Of a stretch of 64,000 nt of DNA, positions 13,601 to 24,000 are shown one piece after another (the stretch's first letter is position 1; each line of letters starts with the position of its first letter). The DNA is from Zeus faber (lineage: Eukaryota; Chordata; Actinopteri; Zeiformes; Zeidae). The stretch lies in contig OY482862.1 of the NCBI GenBank assembly GCA_960531495.1, forward strand, positions 7,722,640-7,786,639. The letters run 5' to 3'. Below the pieces are notes generated by a model, which made no database searches, was not told the DNA's origin, and saw only the letters and a list, made by a program, of their open reading frames with translations. The position numbers and the translations under genes are program-made.

Positions 13601-15404
13601 CCATTTCTTGTTTGTTAATCATCATGTCTTTGATAGGCAAGTGTCACTGAGATGATGTTGCGCTCTCCCAAGACGGCTACTAGTCAACCACCACAGGACC
13701 TAGCCAGCCAGCGGGCTAAAGCGGCACTGATCCGGGAGACCATGCAGAGTGTTATCACCCGTAACGGTGTCACTACGTTTTCGGCATCTCCTGCTGCCTG
13801 CCCATCCCTTGGACTCTCCCGGTCCGTCATCCGCAGTCCTCCTCCTCGCCACTCTGCCGAAGATCCAGCGCAACACCCTCAACCGAGGGAGGTTTGGCCC
13901 CGCAGGAAACCACCGCAGGCCAATGGTGTATCCACCGGTGTATCTGCCGGTGTTACGAGGGTTTCTGGTCGGTTTCGACGTGGCGTGCAGAGAAGACCCA
14001 AAGTCGCCCGTGAGGGTGCTGAACGTGGATCTTGGCGTATCGGGGAGCTCTTGCAGGGCCGGGCTCAAGATTTCAACATGAATGGCTTCTACGCAGAGTT
14101 ACTCAGGAGACGCGCCTGTCTGGAGCCTCCTCAGTTTAATGGAACAGATTACAGCAACGGGTTCTTCGGCAATATGAACGGTGAGGGCCCCACAATAGGA
14201 AGCGTCAACCCCATGATGGTCCACTCTCCTGAGCGTTCCACCGGCTCTGAGGCCGGGGTCACGGATATTTCTCGTGCCTATAGGCTGTACAACGGACATT
14301 TGAATGGTAGACTCGGTGGCAACTCCAACTGCCGTGATAAAGGAGGCCCAAATGGAGGCTTTGCACCCAATATTGCAGACGGTCGAGAACAAAGCTTGGG
14401 GTCTGCTGATCTGTACGTCTCCAGTCAACCCTTGGCGCACTGGTCTGGAAGCCAGCCTATAGGGGAGGCACCGTGGGGTCAGGCTCCATGGTTCCAGCCT
14501 TTGCCAAGCAGGCCGAAGGAGGACGGACAAGCCTTTCTCTGCGGCATCAGTCAAAGTGCACAAAGCCAGGTGGGTGACCTTTGAGAATGAGTTGTTGTTA
14601 TGTCCAAGGGTTAAGACACTTCTTTCCAGATTTTGTGATATTGACACGTTTCTTGAAATGAAAACATAAGAGATACTGTGTGTTCTTTTGGTTGACAAGT
14701 AGCAACAATTGCACAGGCTTTTTGCCCATAAAAGTGACATATTTTAGCAGTGGCAGTTGTAGCAGCCTAAAATGCAAAGGCGCTTAGTTATTTGGGTGAC
14801 AACATAATGATTTCACCGCCAGGGCAGAAGCTGGGCAGTATATCTCGCACTCCTAGCGACAGACTCTTGTGTACAACTGTTCCCTAGCTTCCTTTTGTTG
14901 TTGCCTTGAATATAATCTTAAAAATATTCATTAAACGCTGAATATTTTACGAAACAAATGGCTTCAAAATGTTTTCCAGGTTGAGCCTGGGAGTTCCCAC
15001 AGAACACGGAAGGATGACCTGGATACATTACTCAAGGCAAACAGAATTCCCCAGAGGTGTGTTGAACAAGCATGAATGTTTCCAAAGTAAAATATTGGAT
15101 TGTAAACCAGTAGGGCTTTTATAATACTGCTGTGTTTTTGTGATACAGTATTCATGTCAATGTTGATGCAAGACGCGCAAACAATTCGTTCGTAGCAAAC
15201 AAATCCTTTACTGTAAATGACTCTATAGAGTTGGGTCACTCCAGCAAAGTAGTGTAAAGGATTGAGGGAGGAAAGTAAAATCATTAGAAAACTGTTTTGA
15301 GGCACAAAATATTTAAGACAAATTCATTTTTAACCAATCCAATTTCTGTCAGATATTGTGATTATGATATACGACAAAAATCACTATGTTTTGGTCAGCC
15401 GCTA

Positions 15405-15460
<56 letters not shown>

Positions 15461-15832
15461 TATCAATTGTCTCTTTCAGTGGTGGGGAAGTAACAAACTA
15501 CATCGAGGCTGCTATCCAGGATGCAATGAGCCAGTGGAACAAATTGTCTGCTAATGTGAGTATTGATAATACGCCTCTTTGTCTACGTATGTTGAATTTT
15601 GTTCATTTAGTTAGTTTGTCAAAAGCCATATCCTCATTTTAGCCTGTAGTAAGTGGTCTCCCGAATTCTAACATTAAGAATATTCCAACTTCAAAAGCCA
15701 GGGTTAGCTATTTCATTTTAAGATGTATTTATTTGAAATTACCTGTTTTAATGTTTGCGGTTTGCCTTCACGTCACAGAGAGCAGGACAAGTCAAACCCC
15801 CCAAACCCAAAAGGAGAAAGATCGCCAGATGA
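7582..15832 (+). CDS. mbd5: mbd5, methyl-CpG-binding domain protein 5 (nine coding exons)
   Basis: Exons: 7582-7691, 8908-9010, 9122-9281, 9614-11722, 13362-13558, 13637-14569, 14980-15056, 15480-15555, 15779-15832. All phases agree; the total is 3,819 nt (1,272 codons plus TGA). The N-terminal MBD (about residues 18-90, from VPIGWQRR to VFNFDPGA) includes the family signature [11 protein letters not shown]. The long middle carries MBD5-specific blocks: [56 protein letters not shown] and [10 protein letters not shown]. The C-terminus is basic ([12 protein letters not shown]), a likely nuclear localisation signal. In mammals MBD5 binds heterochromatin without clear methyl-CpG selectivity and associates with the PR-DUB (BAP1/ASXL) complex; human MBD5 loss causes the 2q23.1 neurodevelopmental disorder. 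The protein is shorter than the human form (about 1,490 aa) and I see no PWWP core. The ATG at 7582 has a good context (A at -3, G at +4); ATG 7594 is an alternative. MBD6 is less likely given the motifs and neighbours. Confidence 0.93.
7692..8907 (+). other. mbd5 intron 1
   Basis: AT-rich intron. It contains a local run of TTGGCC/AATTGGCC words near 8307-8350. Nothing else is recognised. Confidence 0.6.
8908..9010 (+). CDS. mbd5: mbd5 coding exon 2 (MBD core)
   Basis: Acceptor is CTCACAG; donor is AAG/GTCAGT. Encodes the MBD core with SPSGS, the LEQAKSYL helix and the cysteine motif [11 protein letters not shown]. Ends in phase 0. Confidence 0.93.
9122..9281 (+). CDS. mbd5: mbd5 coding exon 3
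   Basis: Starts [13 protein letters not shown] and continues to [20 protein letters not shown], the conserved end of the MBD region. Two donors fit the phase of exon 4: after 9269 (CAA/GTATTG) and after 9281 (CTG/GTACCG). They differ by four codons. The downstream one is reported here, without strong preference. Confidence 0.8.
9614..11722 (+). CDS. mbd5: mbd5 coding exon 4 (large central exon)
   Basis: This exon of 2,109 nt encodes about residues 125-827, a Pro/Ser/His-rich, probably disordered region with many MBD5-conserved islands ([33 protein letters not shown]). Acceptor is TTTACAG. The donor at 11723 is GTAAGG and joins exon 5 in frame. Reading through this donor reaches TGA at 11743-11745. 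Confidence 0.9.
11723..13361 (+). other. mbd5 intron 4
   Basis: Contains a C-tract at 11974-11987 and, near 12370-12400, a short AATCAGAATCAGAATCATTG word typical of fish retroposon tails. No further coding exon is seen; the flanking exons join in phase without one. Confidence 0.6.
13362..13558 (+). CDS. mbd5: mbd5 coding exon 5
   Basis: Acceptor is CTCCTGCAG. The frame set by exon 4 gives a basic stretch QRWRRRRQK followed by a Pro/Ser-rich segment ending DNLRNFE. Donor is GAG/GTCAGA, phase 0. Confidence 0.82.
13637..14569 (+). CDS. mbd5: mbd5 coding exon 6
   Basis: Encodes residues 894-1204 in one open frame with no stop. Composition is rich in Gly, Ser, Asn and Arg. Donor is CAG/GTGGGT. 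Reading past the donor gives VGDL and then a stop at once. Confidence 0.82.
14980..15056 (+). CDS. mbd5: mbd5 coding exon 7
   Basis: Acceptor is TTTTCCAG; donor is AG/GTGTGT. Encodes [19 protein letters not shown] and a short remainder ending in PQR. Phase is 0 in, 2 out. Confidence 0.78.
15407..15458. repeat. (AT)26 microsatellite
   Basis: Uninterrupted AT dinucleotides in mbd5 intron 7, ending 21 bp before the exon 8 splice acceptor. Confidence 0.98.
15480..15555 (+). CDS. mbd5: mbd5 coding exon 8
   Basis: Acceptor is CTCTTTCAG, only 21 bp after an (AT)26 run. Encodes [18 protein letters not shown] and the rest of an amphipathic helix. This matches my recollection of the conserved helix near the MBD5 C-terminus. 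Donor is AAT/GTGAGT. Confidence 0.82.
15779..15832 (+). CDS. mbd5: mbd5 coding exon 9 (C-terminus and stop)
   Basis: Encodes [17 protein letters not shown] and TGA at 15830-15832. The lysine/arginine run is a likely nuclear localisation signal and matches the conserved MBD5 end. Confidence 0.85.
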   Translation, partial: RAGQVKPPKPKRRKIAR

Positions 15833-18800
15833 CAGTGAACCAATGGAAGAAACCTGCTTTATTTATTATTTTACTTTTCTTGTGTTTGAGGTACTGTTAA
15901 TGTTTTATTATTATTATTTTTGTAATAAATCCTCCTGTGACTTCTGTGAAGCCACGAACACCCAAATAAGTGTTCAACAACCAGCAGTTGTCCATTAAAC
16001 TGCAGACGTAGTGTTGAAGTATTTGGGCCAGAACAAAATATTTTTGTCATCTATTAAAAAGTTGAGTGAAAAAATTCAGATGATCGGTATGATCTGCTGC
16101 TATTTTTTAGTATTTGGCAGAAACTATCGAACGTCTTATTATTGATTCAAAGAACATGCAAAAAAACAATAAAAAAAAATAAAAAAATGGCCATAATTCT
16201 AAATACATATTATTGATTCGGTCATAAAATCTACAGTATGTTATTAAATAACTACTGTGCTGTAATTTCATGTAATTAATGTAATTATTTTCTCTTCATT
16301 CAGGACTCCATTGAAAATAATCCAAAATGACAGCGTTTCACGTATGAGTCACTTTTGGCACTTTTAAAGGGTGAGACCTCTGGAGAATAGCGATGGGTTC
16401 ACCGCTTAAATTGGGGATTTTATATGCTCCAAATCGTTCAAAATAGTTGTGATGTTCAAGAATGACAGAATATTTTGATCGATTTTGGTCACCCTAGAAA
16501 TGATTAGGTTTTTTTTACTACTGAATATTACACAGACAGTAAAGTAGTAAAGCTAATGGTTATACATTTCTGTATTTTAATTGGGAATATATTTGTTCAT
16601 CTATTTATAGATATAATTGGATCACTGCTTTTGAAACCTGAGAATTTATTTAATTGTATTCACTTAGAATACATTTTACGAAAATTGCCCATGATCAAAC
16701 TGATCAAATCCTTTTAGTCTTGAGTACTTTACCAATGTGCCAATGCACATTATGGCCAGAACTTCATCTCCCAACACTGAGAATAAAAACAAATATCAAC
16801 ACTTAAATGACTCTAAGCAAAAAAAAAAAATCTATTTTACTATTTATTTTCATAATGGAACTTGTTGTTTTGGCCCTATGGTCACCAGTCTATATTTTTC
16901 TTCCAAAAATATTGAAATCCTTGCCAGCATGATACATCATTCCATTCTTTTCTACTAATATATTATTTTATTTTGTATTGTTTTAACCAGGACTTTTCAT
17001 GAGCTTTATTTATATTACTACTTACTTAAACAAATGGTCAATGGGCTATTGTATCCTTTATTATTATTATTATAATTATTATTGTTATTATTATTATATT
17101 TATTGTGTTATTATTGTTATTACTAAATGATGATTATATTTATTAAACGATTATTATATTTATTTATTTTATTATTATATTTTTTCACTTTGACAGAAGT
17201 CCATTTTATCTAAAACTGTAACGATTTTTTCAAGAAAAAAATGGTCCAAAGTTAAATTGTGATAGAGTAAAATGAGTTCTGCTATAATGTCACTTTTGTC
17301 CCATCTGATCTTAGAATGATGTCGTCTTACATTGTGTTTAAATGGTATAAAAATGGAAGCCAAATGTTTGAAATGGAAAAACAAGCCAAAAAGCAAAGGG
17401 ATGGACTCCTGTTGAATCGGAAAACGTTAATTTAGAACGACTCATACTGTGCCTAATGGCCACCTATGTGAATACAGAAGATAGCAATAATATCTAAATG
17501 AGTTGTACTCTGAAAAAAAGCCTTAGAATATTTTTTTCTGCCCTGTTTGTAGTTTTGTACGTTTTGTAAAAATCCTGTGTTAGAAAAAAGAAACAACTTT
17601 CTTTTAACCACGGTCTTGGATTCAGAAAGCTGTATTTTATTATTTTATTTAGTCGTAAATGCTTCCTAGTGGCGATATCACGCTATCATTTTTATTTTAA
17701 TCTCTTTTTGACCCCCTTGGTTCCTTCCTTCCGTATTTTTGATTTTTACTGTGATTGTAATTCAGTATTGAGATATTGTTATTCTCTTTATCTCTTATGT
17801 TAATGAGTGTGTCCACTTGCACTGCCTTCTGGATTCTAACTCGTATAGATTATTAGGTTATTATAACCAATACATCTGACATCTACCCATGAACAAACAG
17901 AATGTTTTAAATATAAGAGTTAAAAAAAAACATCCACACCATATTAAACCAACTAAGACAGTAGAAAAATAGCCAAATTAACCAGGCTAAAAGCAAAGAT
18001 TTGTAATACATGCCATTGGAAAACAAAAAAGAATGGAATACTTGAATATCAAGAATGAAATACTTGAATATTATGAACTTTAGTGCATGTAAACAATCTC
18101 ATGTATCATTTTGCCATTATGAAACTGGATACTAAAAACAATATTTTTGCTATGTTGTTGGGAATTTATGTTATACCGATTAAGGGAAACAGTTATCATG
18201 TGTGGCAGAGAGTGCTTTATATTTGAAAATAAATTGTAAATAATTTGGTATGATTCAGTGATTATACCAGTTAGTGACACTGCGACGGGGCGTATAGGCC
18301 TATATTTTGTTAACAGAATCTTCCAGTGAAGTTTATTCTAAAGGTTTTATGACGCAGAGGTATTGTCTTTATTTTATATTAAAGGGTTGTATTGTATCAA
18401 CCGACTATATCTCATGTCTTGATTGCTCACTTTGGTCCAGTGCCTTACAATTAAATAGAACTGTGTATTTAGTATACGCTGTGACGTCATTGCCCAAATT
18501 GGACACGGACTGGGGATTTATTTTCGATCCTGAGCATCCCCGATCGCGCTTTGTAATTTGCTCCCTTTCTCGGTTGCGGCAGCAGCTTTTGCTCGTCATC
18601 TGTTCAGGCAGTAATGGTCGTATGGGAGTCAGAAATGGGAGTGAGAAGGCGCTTCATGGTCGCGACGGGTGGAGACGGCGAGGTATGCTGAGTTCCGATC
18701 AAACTCGGAGATTTCAAAATTGGGGTCTGTGGCAATCACCCCCGAGCGAAATGTTTCGCAGCTTCTGTTCGGGGTAAAAAAAAAAAAAATGGACGCCCGC

Positions 18801-20179
18801 CGAAAACGTGTTAATTCTACACACCGTCACACGTATGCCAACATAACATACATGTGTATGGATTTTAGATGTGTGTGGCGTGTTTTAAATCAAATATATA
18901 TGCTAAACAAATTATTGGGGTGTGCCGTTCACATGCAGCAGGGTGTGTCGCCATGTGGCCAACAGCTCTGTTGTCTCGGTAACTTGGTGCCAGGTCTGTC
19001 TGTTCCGAAATTCAGACTTTGAATTCCCACGCGTGAATCAATTGGGTCGTTCCTTTGTACTTCTCCAACTTAATGATCCGTATCCGAGTGGGATTTTTCC
19101 GAGGTCCGCTGAACGCAGCACGAGCTCAAGCAATATTGTGTTATTCGCGCGCACACGCACGCACACGCACACGCGCGTTCGTCACAGCCACGGCCATACG
19201 TCACAGCACACGCGTTGCGCGCAGAACGGATTCGCTGGTTCATTTCGTTATTATAGAAAAATACATTTTACAAATACAGATGCTTGGGGCTGGACAAGCA
19301 TCTGTATTGGTCCAATGCACTGGCGTGGCAGTAGAACGGAACCATCATTATTTGGTGTGGGAGATTTAGATTGAAGTGTCGTCAGCATAACTGTGGAAGG
19401 CAATTTGTTATTTTGCATAACTTGGCTTAAGGGACCATGATATTAGTTCACTCAGACACATAGTTGCCAAGAGAGACCAAAATCTCTGGTTTGTAAATAA
19501 GACTGAATTATTATGATTTTTTTTTCAAGGTAACAAGTGAGAAAAACCTGTCAGAACGCTTAGTGCCGTAGCAGGGAAATTATTGACAAAAGTTCACTAA
19601 TCTATTCTTATAGTGCAGATGTAGTGCACCTCCAAAGCTTTTTTTTTTGATTAGAAGTAAAAGATGGTCTGAATTTTGTATTTATTTTTTATTATTTTCC
19701 TTCCTTTCGGGGATAAGAAAAATCGGTCAATAGTTTTTTTTTTTGTGTGTGTTGTAATATTATACGTAAAGAAAAAAATCAGAACTTCGTCAAAAAAACC
19801 TTTTGATGGTATTAGGAGAAAAACAACTGTCTCTGTTTTTTTTTTTTTTAATTTGTACTCGTTTTAGGATGATAAATGAAACAGGTCTGAACTTTACGTT
19901 TTTTTTTAATATATATTTTTTACTTAAGAATATTAAAAAAAATAGATATATATATCAGAACTTTTGATTTTTATTTTTTAAGGCTGTAATGAACAGATTG
20001 TAGGAACTTTTTTATTTAATTATATATATTTATATATTATTTTACTTGGGGGGGGGGGGGGGTATGATATGTGATATATGATATATGATGTATGATATAT
20101 ATAAAATCTCTCTGAACTGTTTAAACTGGCCTTTCTTTCATGTTTAACGTTATTATTTCTCTATTCCCAACCCCTACAA
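15833..20179. other. mbd5 3' UTR and mbd5-epc2 spacer
   Basis: AT-rich, with no coding exon recognised. AATAAA polyadenylation signals occur at 15924-15929 and 18228-18233, among others. Which one ends the mbd5 transcript is unclear, and a long 3' UTR is possible. TTA-rich runs lie near 17055-17180. From 18480 to 19260 the sequence becomes richer in CpG, with a GCACACGCAC-like stretch near 19148-19180. At 19660-20110 there are poly-T and AT-rich runs and a G-tract near 20049. Confidence 0.55.
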
Positions 20180-21030
20180 ATAAGCCGGGCGTCTTTCTTC
20201 TGGTCCTCGGTGCGCGCGTTGCGTGAGCTGCGCACGCAGGCGGCCCGTGTTTTTCAGACGTCTCGCGCTGGCTGCCGGGATCGTGTGGATATGTCCGCCA
20301 TGTTTTCCACGGCGCGGAGAGCGGACCCGCCGAGAAAAACAGCCATGATAGCAGGTTAAACCCGAGCCAAAATGGCCTTTCGTACGGAATTCCGAGCGAG
20401 TGAAAACCCATGAATCCTACTCTGGTGGAAGCAGCCGCGTCCCCCCTGGATTTACGCCGATTTCTCGATCGCGTTCTGGCGGGATTCGACATTTCCTCCG
20501 CGTTCCGTGTGATTTACTATCGGCGCAAACAATGAGTAAATTATCGTTCCGAGCCCGAGCGCTAGACGCCGCCAAACCTCTCCCGGTTTACCGCAGCAGA
20601 GACCTCCCGGACCTCAACGACTGCGTCTCCATCAACCGGGCCGTCCCGCAGATGCCGACCGGGATGGAGAAAGAGGAGGAATTGGTGAGTTTATAACCGT
20701 AAAACAAAGATAATCGGGACGTTGGTCCGCTGGCTATGTAGGACCGCGGTATTCACGTAGGCTCTCTACGCAGGGACTTGGGCGTATCTCGCCTGCTGAG
20801 TCCGAGCGGGCCCCTCGGAGTTACGCCGGGGGCGTAGGCGGCTTCGTGGTTTCGGTCCCTTGCGTAGCGGCGCTCGGACCGGGGCGCCTTCCGCCGCCCT
20901 TACGGTGGTTTATTGGCGTAGTTCTCTTGGCGACTGGCGACGCAAGCCGCGCCGGAGCGGCAGGCGTGCTCCGGCGCGCTAGCGGGCTCCGCGATAGAGC
21001 TGACGCTAGTTAGCAGCTAGCCGGCTAGCT
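20180..21030 (+). promoter_or_regulatory. epc2: CpG-rich epc2 promoter, first exon and intron start
   Basis: CpG density rises sharply at about 20180 and falls again by 21030, surrounding the epc2 start codon at 20532. No TATA box is obvious. This is the usual form of a vertebrate housekeeping promoter. The transcription start is not resolvable from sequence. Confidence 0.6.
20532..20684 (+). CDS. epc2: epc2 coding exon 1
   Basis: Residues 1-51. ATG context is AACA/ATG with A at -3. Ends EKEEEL with donor TTG/GTGAGT, phase 0. Confidence 0.96.
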
Positions 21031-24000
21031 GTAGATGTCAGCCTCAAATCAATGTTACTTTTCCGTCTGCCCAACCTATTGGCCATGTCAATTGAAGGCG
21101 TACACTCCGATATTCAATCCGTTGCGAGGCAATTCCCTCTGCTTTATTCATCATGTGATGAAGGATATGGTTATTTATGTATTTGTTCGCATGGACAGGT
21201 CCATGTTTACAGCGCAATCTGACCACACACAACCACCACAAGTCCAAGACTATTACTTCTAGTACAATACTATTACAATATATTGCAATAGTATTCTAAT
21301 AACAATGCAATAACATAGACTTTGGATACTGTAGACGTTGTAATAATGTTGTAATATAATCGCTGTAATCTATACCCATATTTATACCCACAGCCAATAG
21401 TAGCAAAGATACTGCTACTTAGCCCCTGCCATATTATTTTAATAGATCTTGGACATAGAACACATTTAGTATACTCTCTTTATTTTGGTAAAACTTCATT
21501 TGCTTTTGTGCTTTTTCTAGACTGATAAATATCTTATGCTAATAGTCTGTGCAATAATGCACCAACCCATACCAAGACCAATGCCTGTAAATGTAAACGC
21601 TTGAACAGATTGTGATTCATACACAGATCTTTTGAAGGTACTCTGTTTAAACGCATTACTACGCACAACTAATAATGACATGTTTTTCTTTTTAAATAAA
21701 CGGCGATTTAATGAAAATTCCCAGTACCCATAATAATATAGCAGCGGTAGTAGGAGAGTAAAACTAGTATAAACAGACACGGTGACAGAACTCTTGAGGT
21801 CAACTTCTCTTGTCCTCGTCACGCTCCCACTTTTTTACTTGATGGAAAATGAATTCCCGCACAACGTTTATGCAGGAATATCTCAGTTGTTACCCGGGGT
21901 TTCATCATGCAGCGGTGAATGCAGTTGTGTGTTTCGGGGCCTCGGGAGCATTGTAGTAGGAGTCCTCAGCCCTGAACGCTGGTGCGTGTGGTCCTCAGGA
22001 GCATCACCTGCAGAGGGCCATCTCGGCCCAGCAGGTGTTTCGGGAGAAGAAGGAGAACATGGTGATCCCCGTGCCCGAGGCGGAGAGCAACATCACCTAC
22101 TACGACCGCCTCTACAAGGGGGAGCTCAAGGTCCCCAAGCAGCTCATCCACATACAGCGTGAGTAGCCGCGTTGGTGTGTTGTGATGCGCCGTTTTATTT
22201 TGGTGCCTAAAATGAAAGCTGTGGCCCACAGTTCGCCAACGATCATCACAACATCTGACATGTTTGACGGCATTGTGTTGCACGCGCTTTTTACAATGGC
22301 ATAATCCCACGGCGATCAAACGGCCACGGCCATTAAAAACGCAACTGATTATTATCATGGCCTGTAAAATCCATGCTCGACTTGCAAACGACTCGCTCGC
22401 TCGGGAGTCACTCGGGCGAAAGAGCGGGTGAGTGAGTGGTCTCACAAACTGAAAGTAATTACTGAGGACTAAAGTCCAAGGAAATAGACCGTTGCATTTG
22501 GCATGAAAACATGTATATTGGATGCGACTGATTTATTCTTTCATTCCACCAAAATGAATCATTTTGACAGAATGACGTGATTCCTGTGAGACTTGCATTC
22601 ACGACTCAGAGCGGAATCGACTCTTCTGACTCCTTCACCGTTTGACCACCGACTGACTCAAACGAACAGTAAATGAAACGACAAATTTTTCCTGGTGACT
22701 CGTCAGCAACCATATCTCAAAGAATCAAACCTTTCATCGCTATGAATAGTCCTCATTCACCTGGAACTGATGAATAAGTGAAGCCTTGCAGTTTTGATCT
22801 TTGAACACAAGAGATGGTTTCCATTCTTTTATTTATTTTTTTATTTTTTTCAAGTGGACTTGTTGGTAGGAAAACAGTGCCTTAGATGGCCAACTAGTTC
22901 AATGTGATGGACCTCAGTTTTTCAGAGTCTTGAACCTGAAACTTTGAGTATGTAGGTTGCGCTGTATATCAAAATGGTCTGAATGTCCCAATGATTATCA
23001 TGATATTATATTCCATATCGCCCAGCGCTAGTGTTAATGGCTTGCTAAGCTCTTGGGTATTTCAGTAGTTAGAGCCCTCATCGCCAACATTTTCACACAT
23101 GGCGGTTGCATTTCCTGTGTAGATGAAAAGGCTGTATGCTTCTGCGGCCTTTCATGATATCCAAAATCAAATCGAAGGGGGACATTTTTATTTATTTATT
23201 TATTTTTTAAATCTATGTAGGCAAGCTTCATACAATACAGTTTCCCCTGTGCACATCAAGCAGAATCGCAAGAAAGCATTCCTGCTTCCGCACAATCAAG
23301 AAAAGGTGCACCGTTTAAAAATAGAGGCATGTGTGCCCTGGCTGCTTTTAACGAAACCAACGTTTGTCCCCAAACACTGGCTGTCATGCAACCAAAACTA
23401 AAAACAAAGCAGTTATGAAATGATCAGAGAAATAATCTTGAGATCACCGCAGCAATGTTATTGGCAGCAATTATTAAACCTCCATTGTTTTCATTTCCTC
23501 CGTTCCTCCTAAATCGGCGTTATTACTGATGCAGCCCGCGGAGAGTCTCTAAACGAATTTCACATTTTCTCTGAGTTTTCCACTGGATTGTGCATGGCCA
23601 GAGATACTGTGCATTGTAGCGAGGAGGTAGGAGCGGCGGCCTTGGAAAAACCTCATTATAAGACTTGGAACGCCGAGGCAGCGGTCTTTTCTTAAACACA
23701 AAAAAAAACACTCCACGCTCTGTCACCAAAGCACATTGTCGACGTTCAGTGTGTTTTCAGAAGGGCCGTTCACAGGCACAGACTGGAAATCAAATGTATT
23801 TATTAGGTAGTTAAAACGTACTCGAGCTAAAAAGCGCTGGCACCTGGGGAAATGTATGCTTTCATACCTCAGCCTTTGTAGATGAGAGGACGATGTCAGT
23901 ACTGTACCGACAAGCAAATTCTACCAATTCCAATGCCGGGCACTAAATTCGCTATTCAATCATGTTAAGTGTCTAATTGTGTAGGTCTTTCCCCCCCTTT

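Noticed and set aside
18307..18777. A 156-codon open frame between mbd5 and epc2
   Set aside because: No recognisable family, shadow frames on the other strand, no clear splice signals; likely chance in a more CpG-rich spacer.
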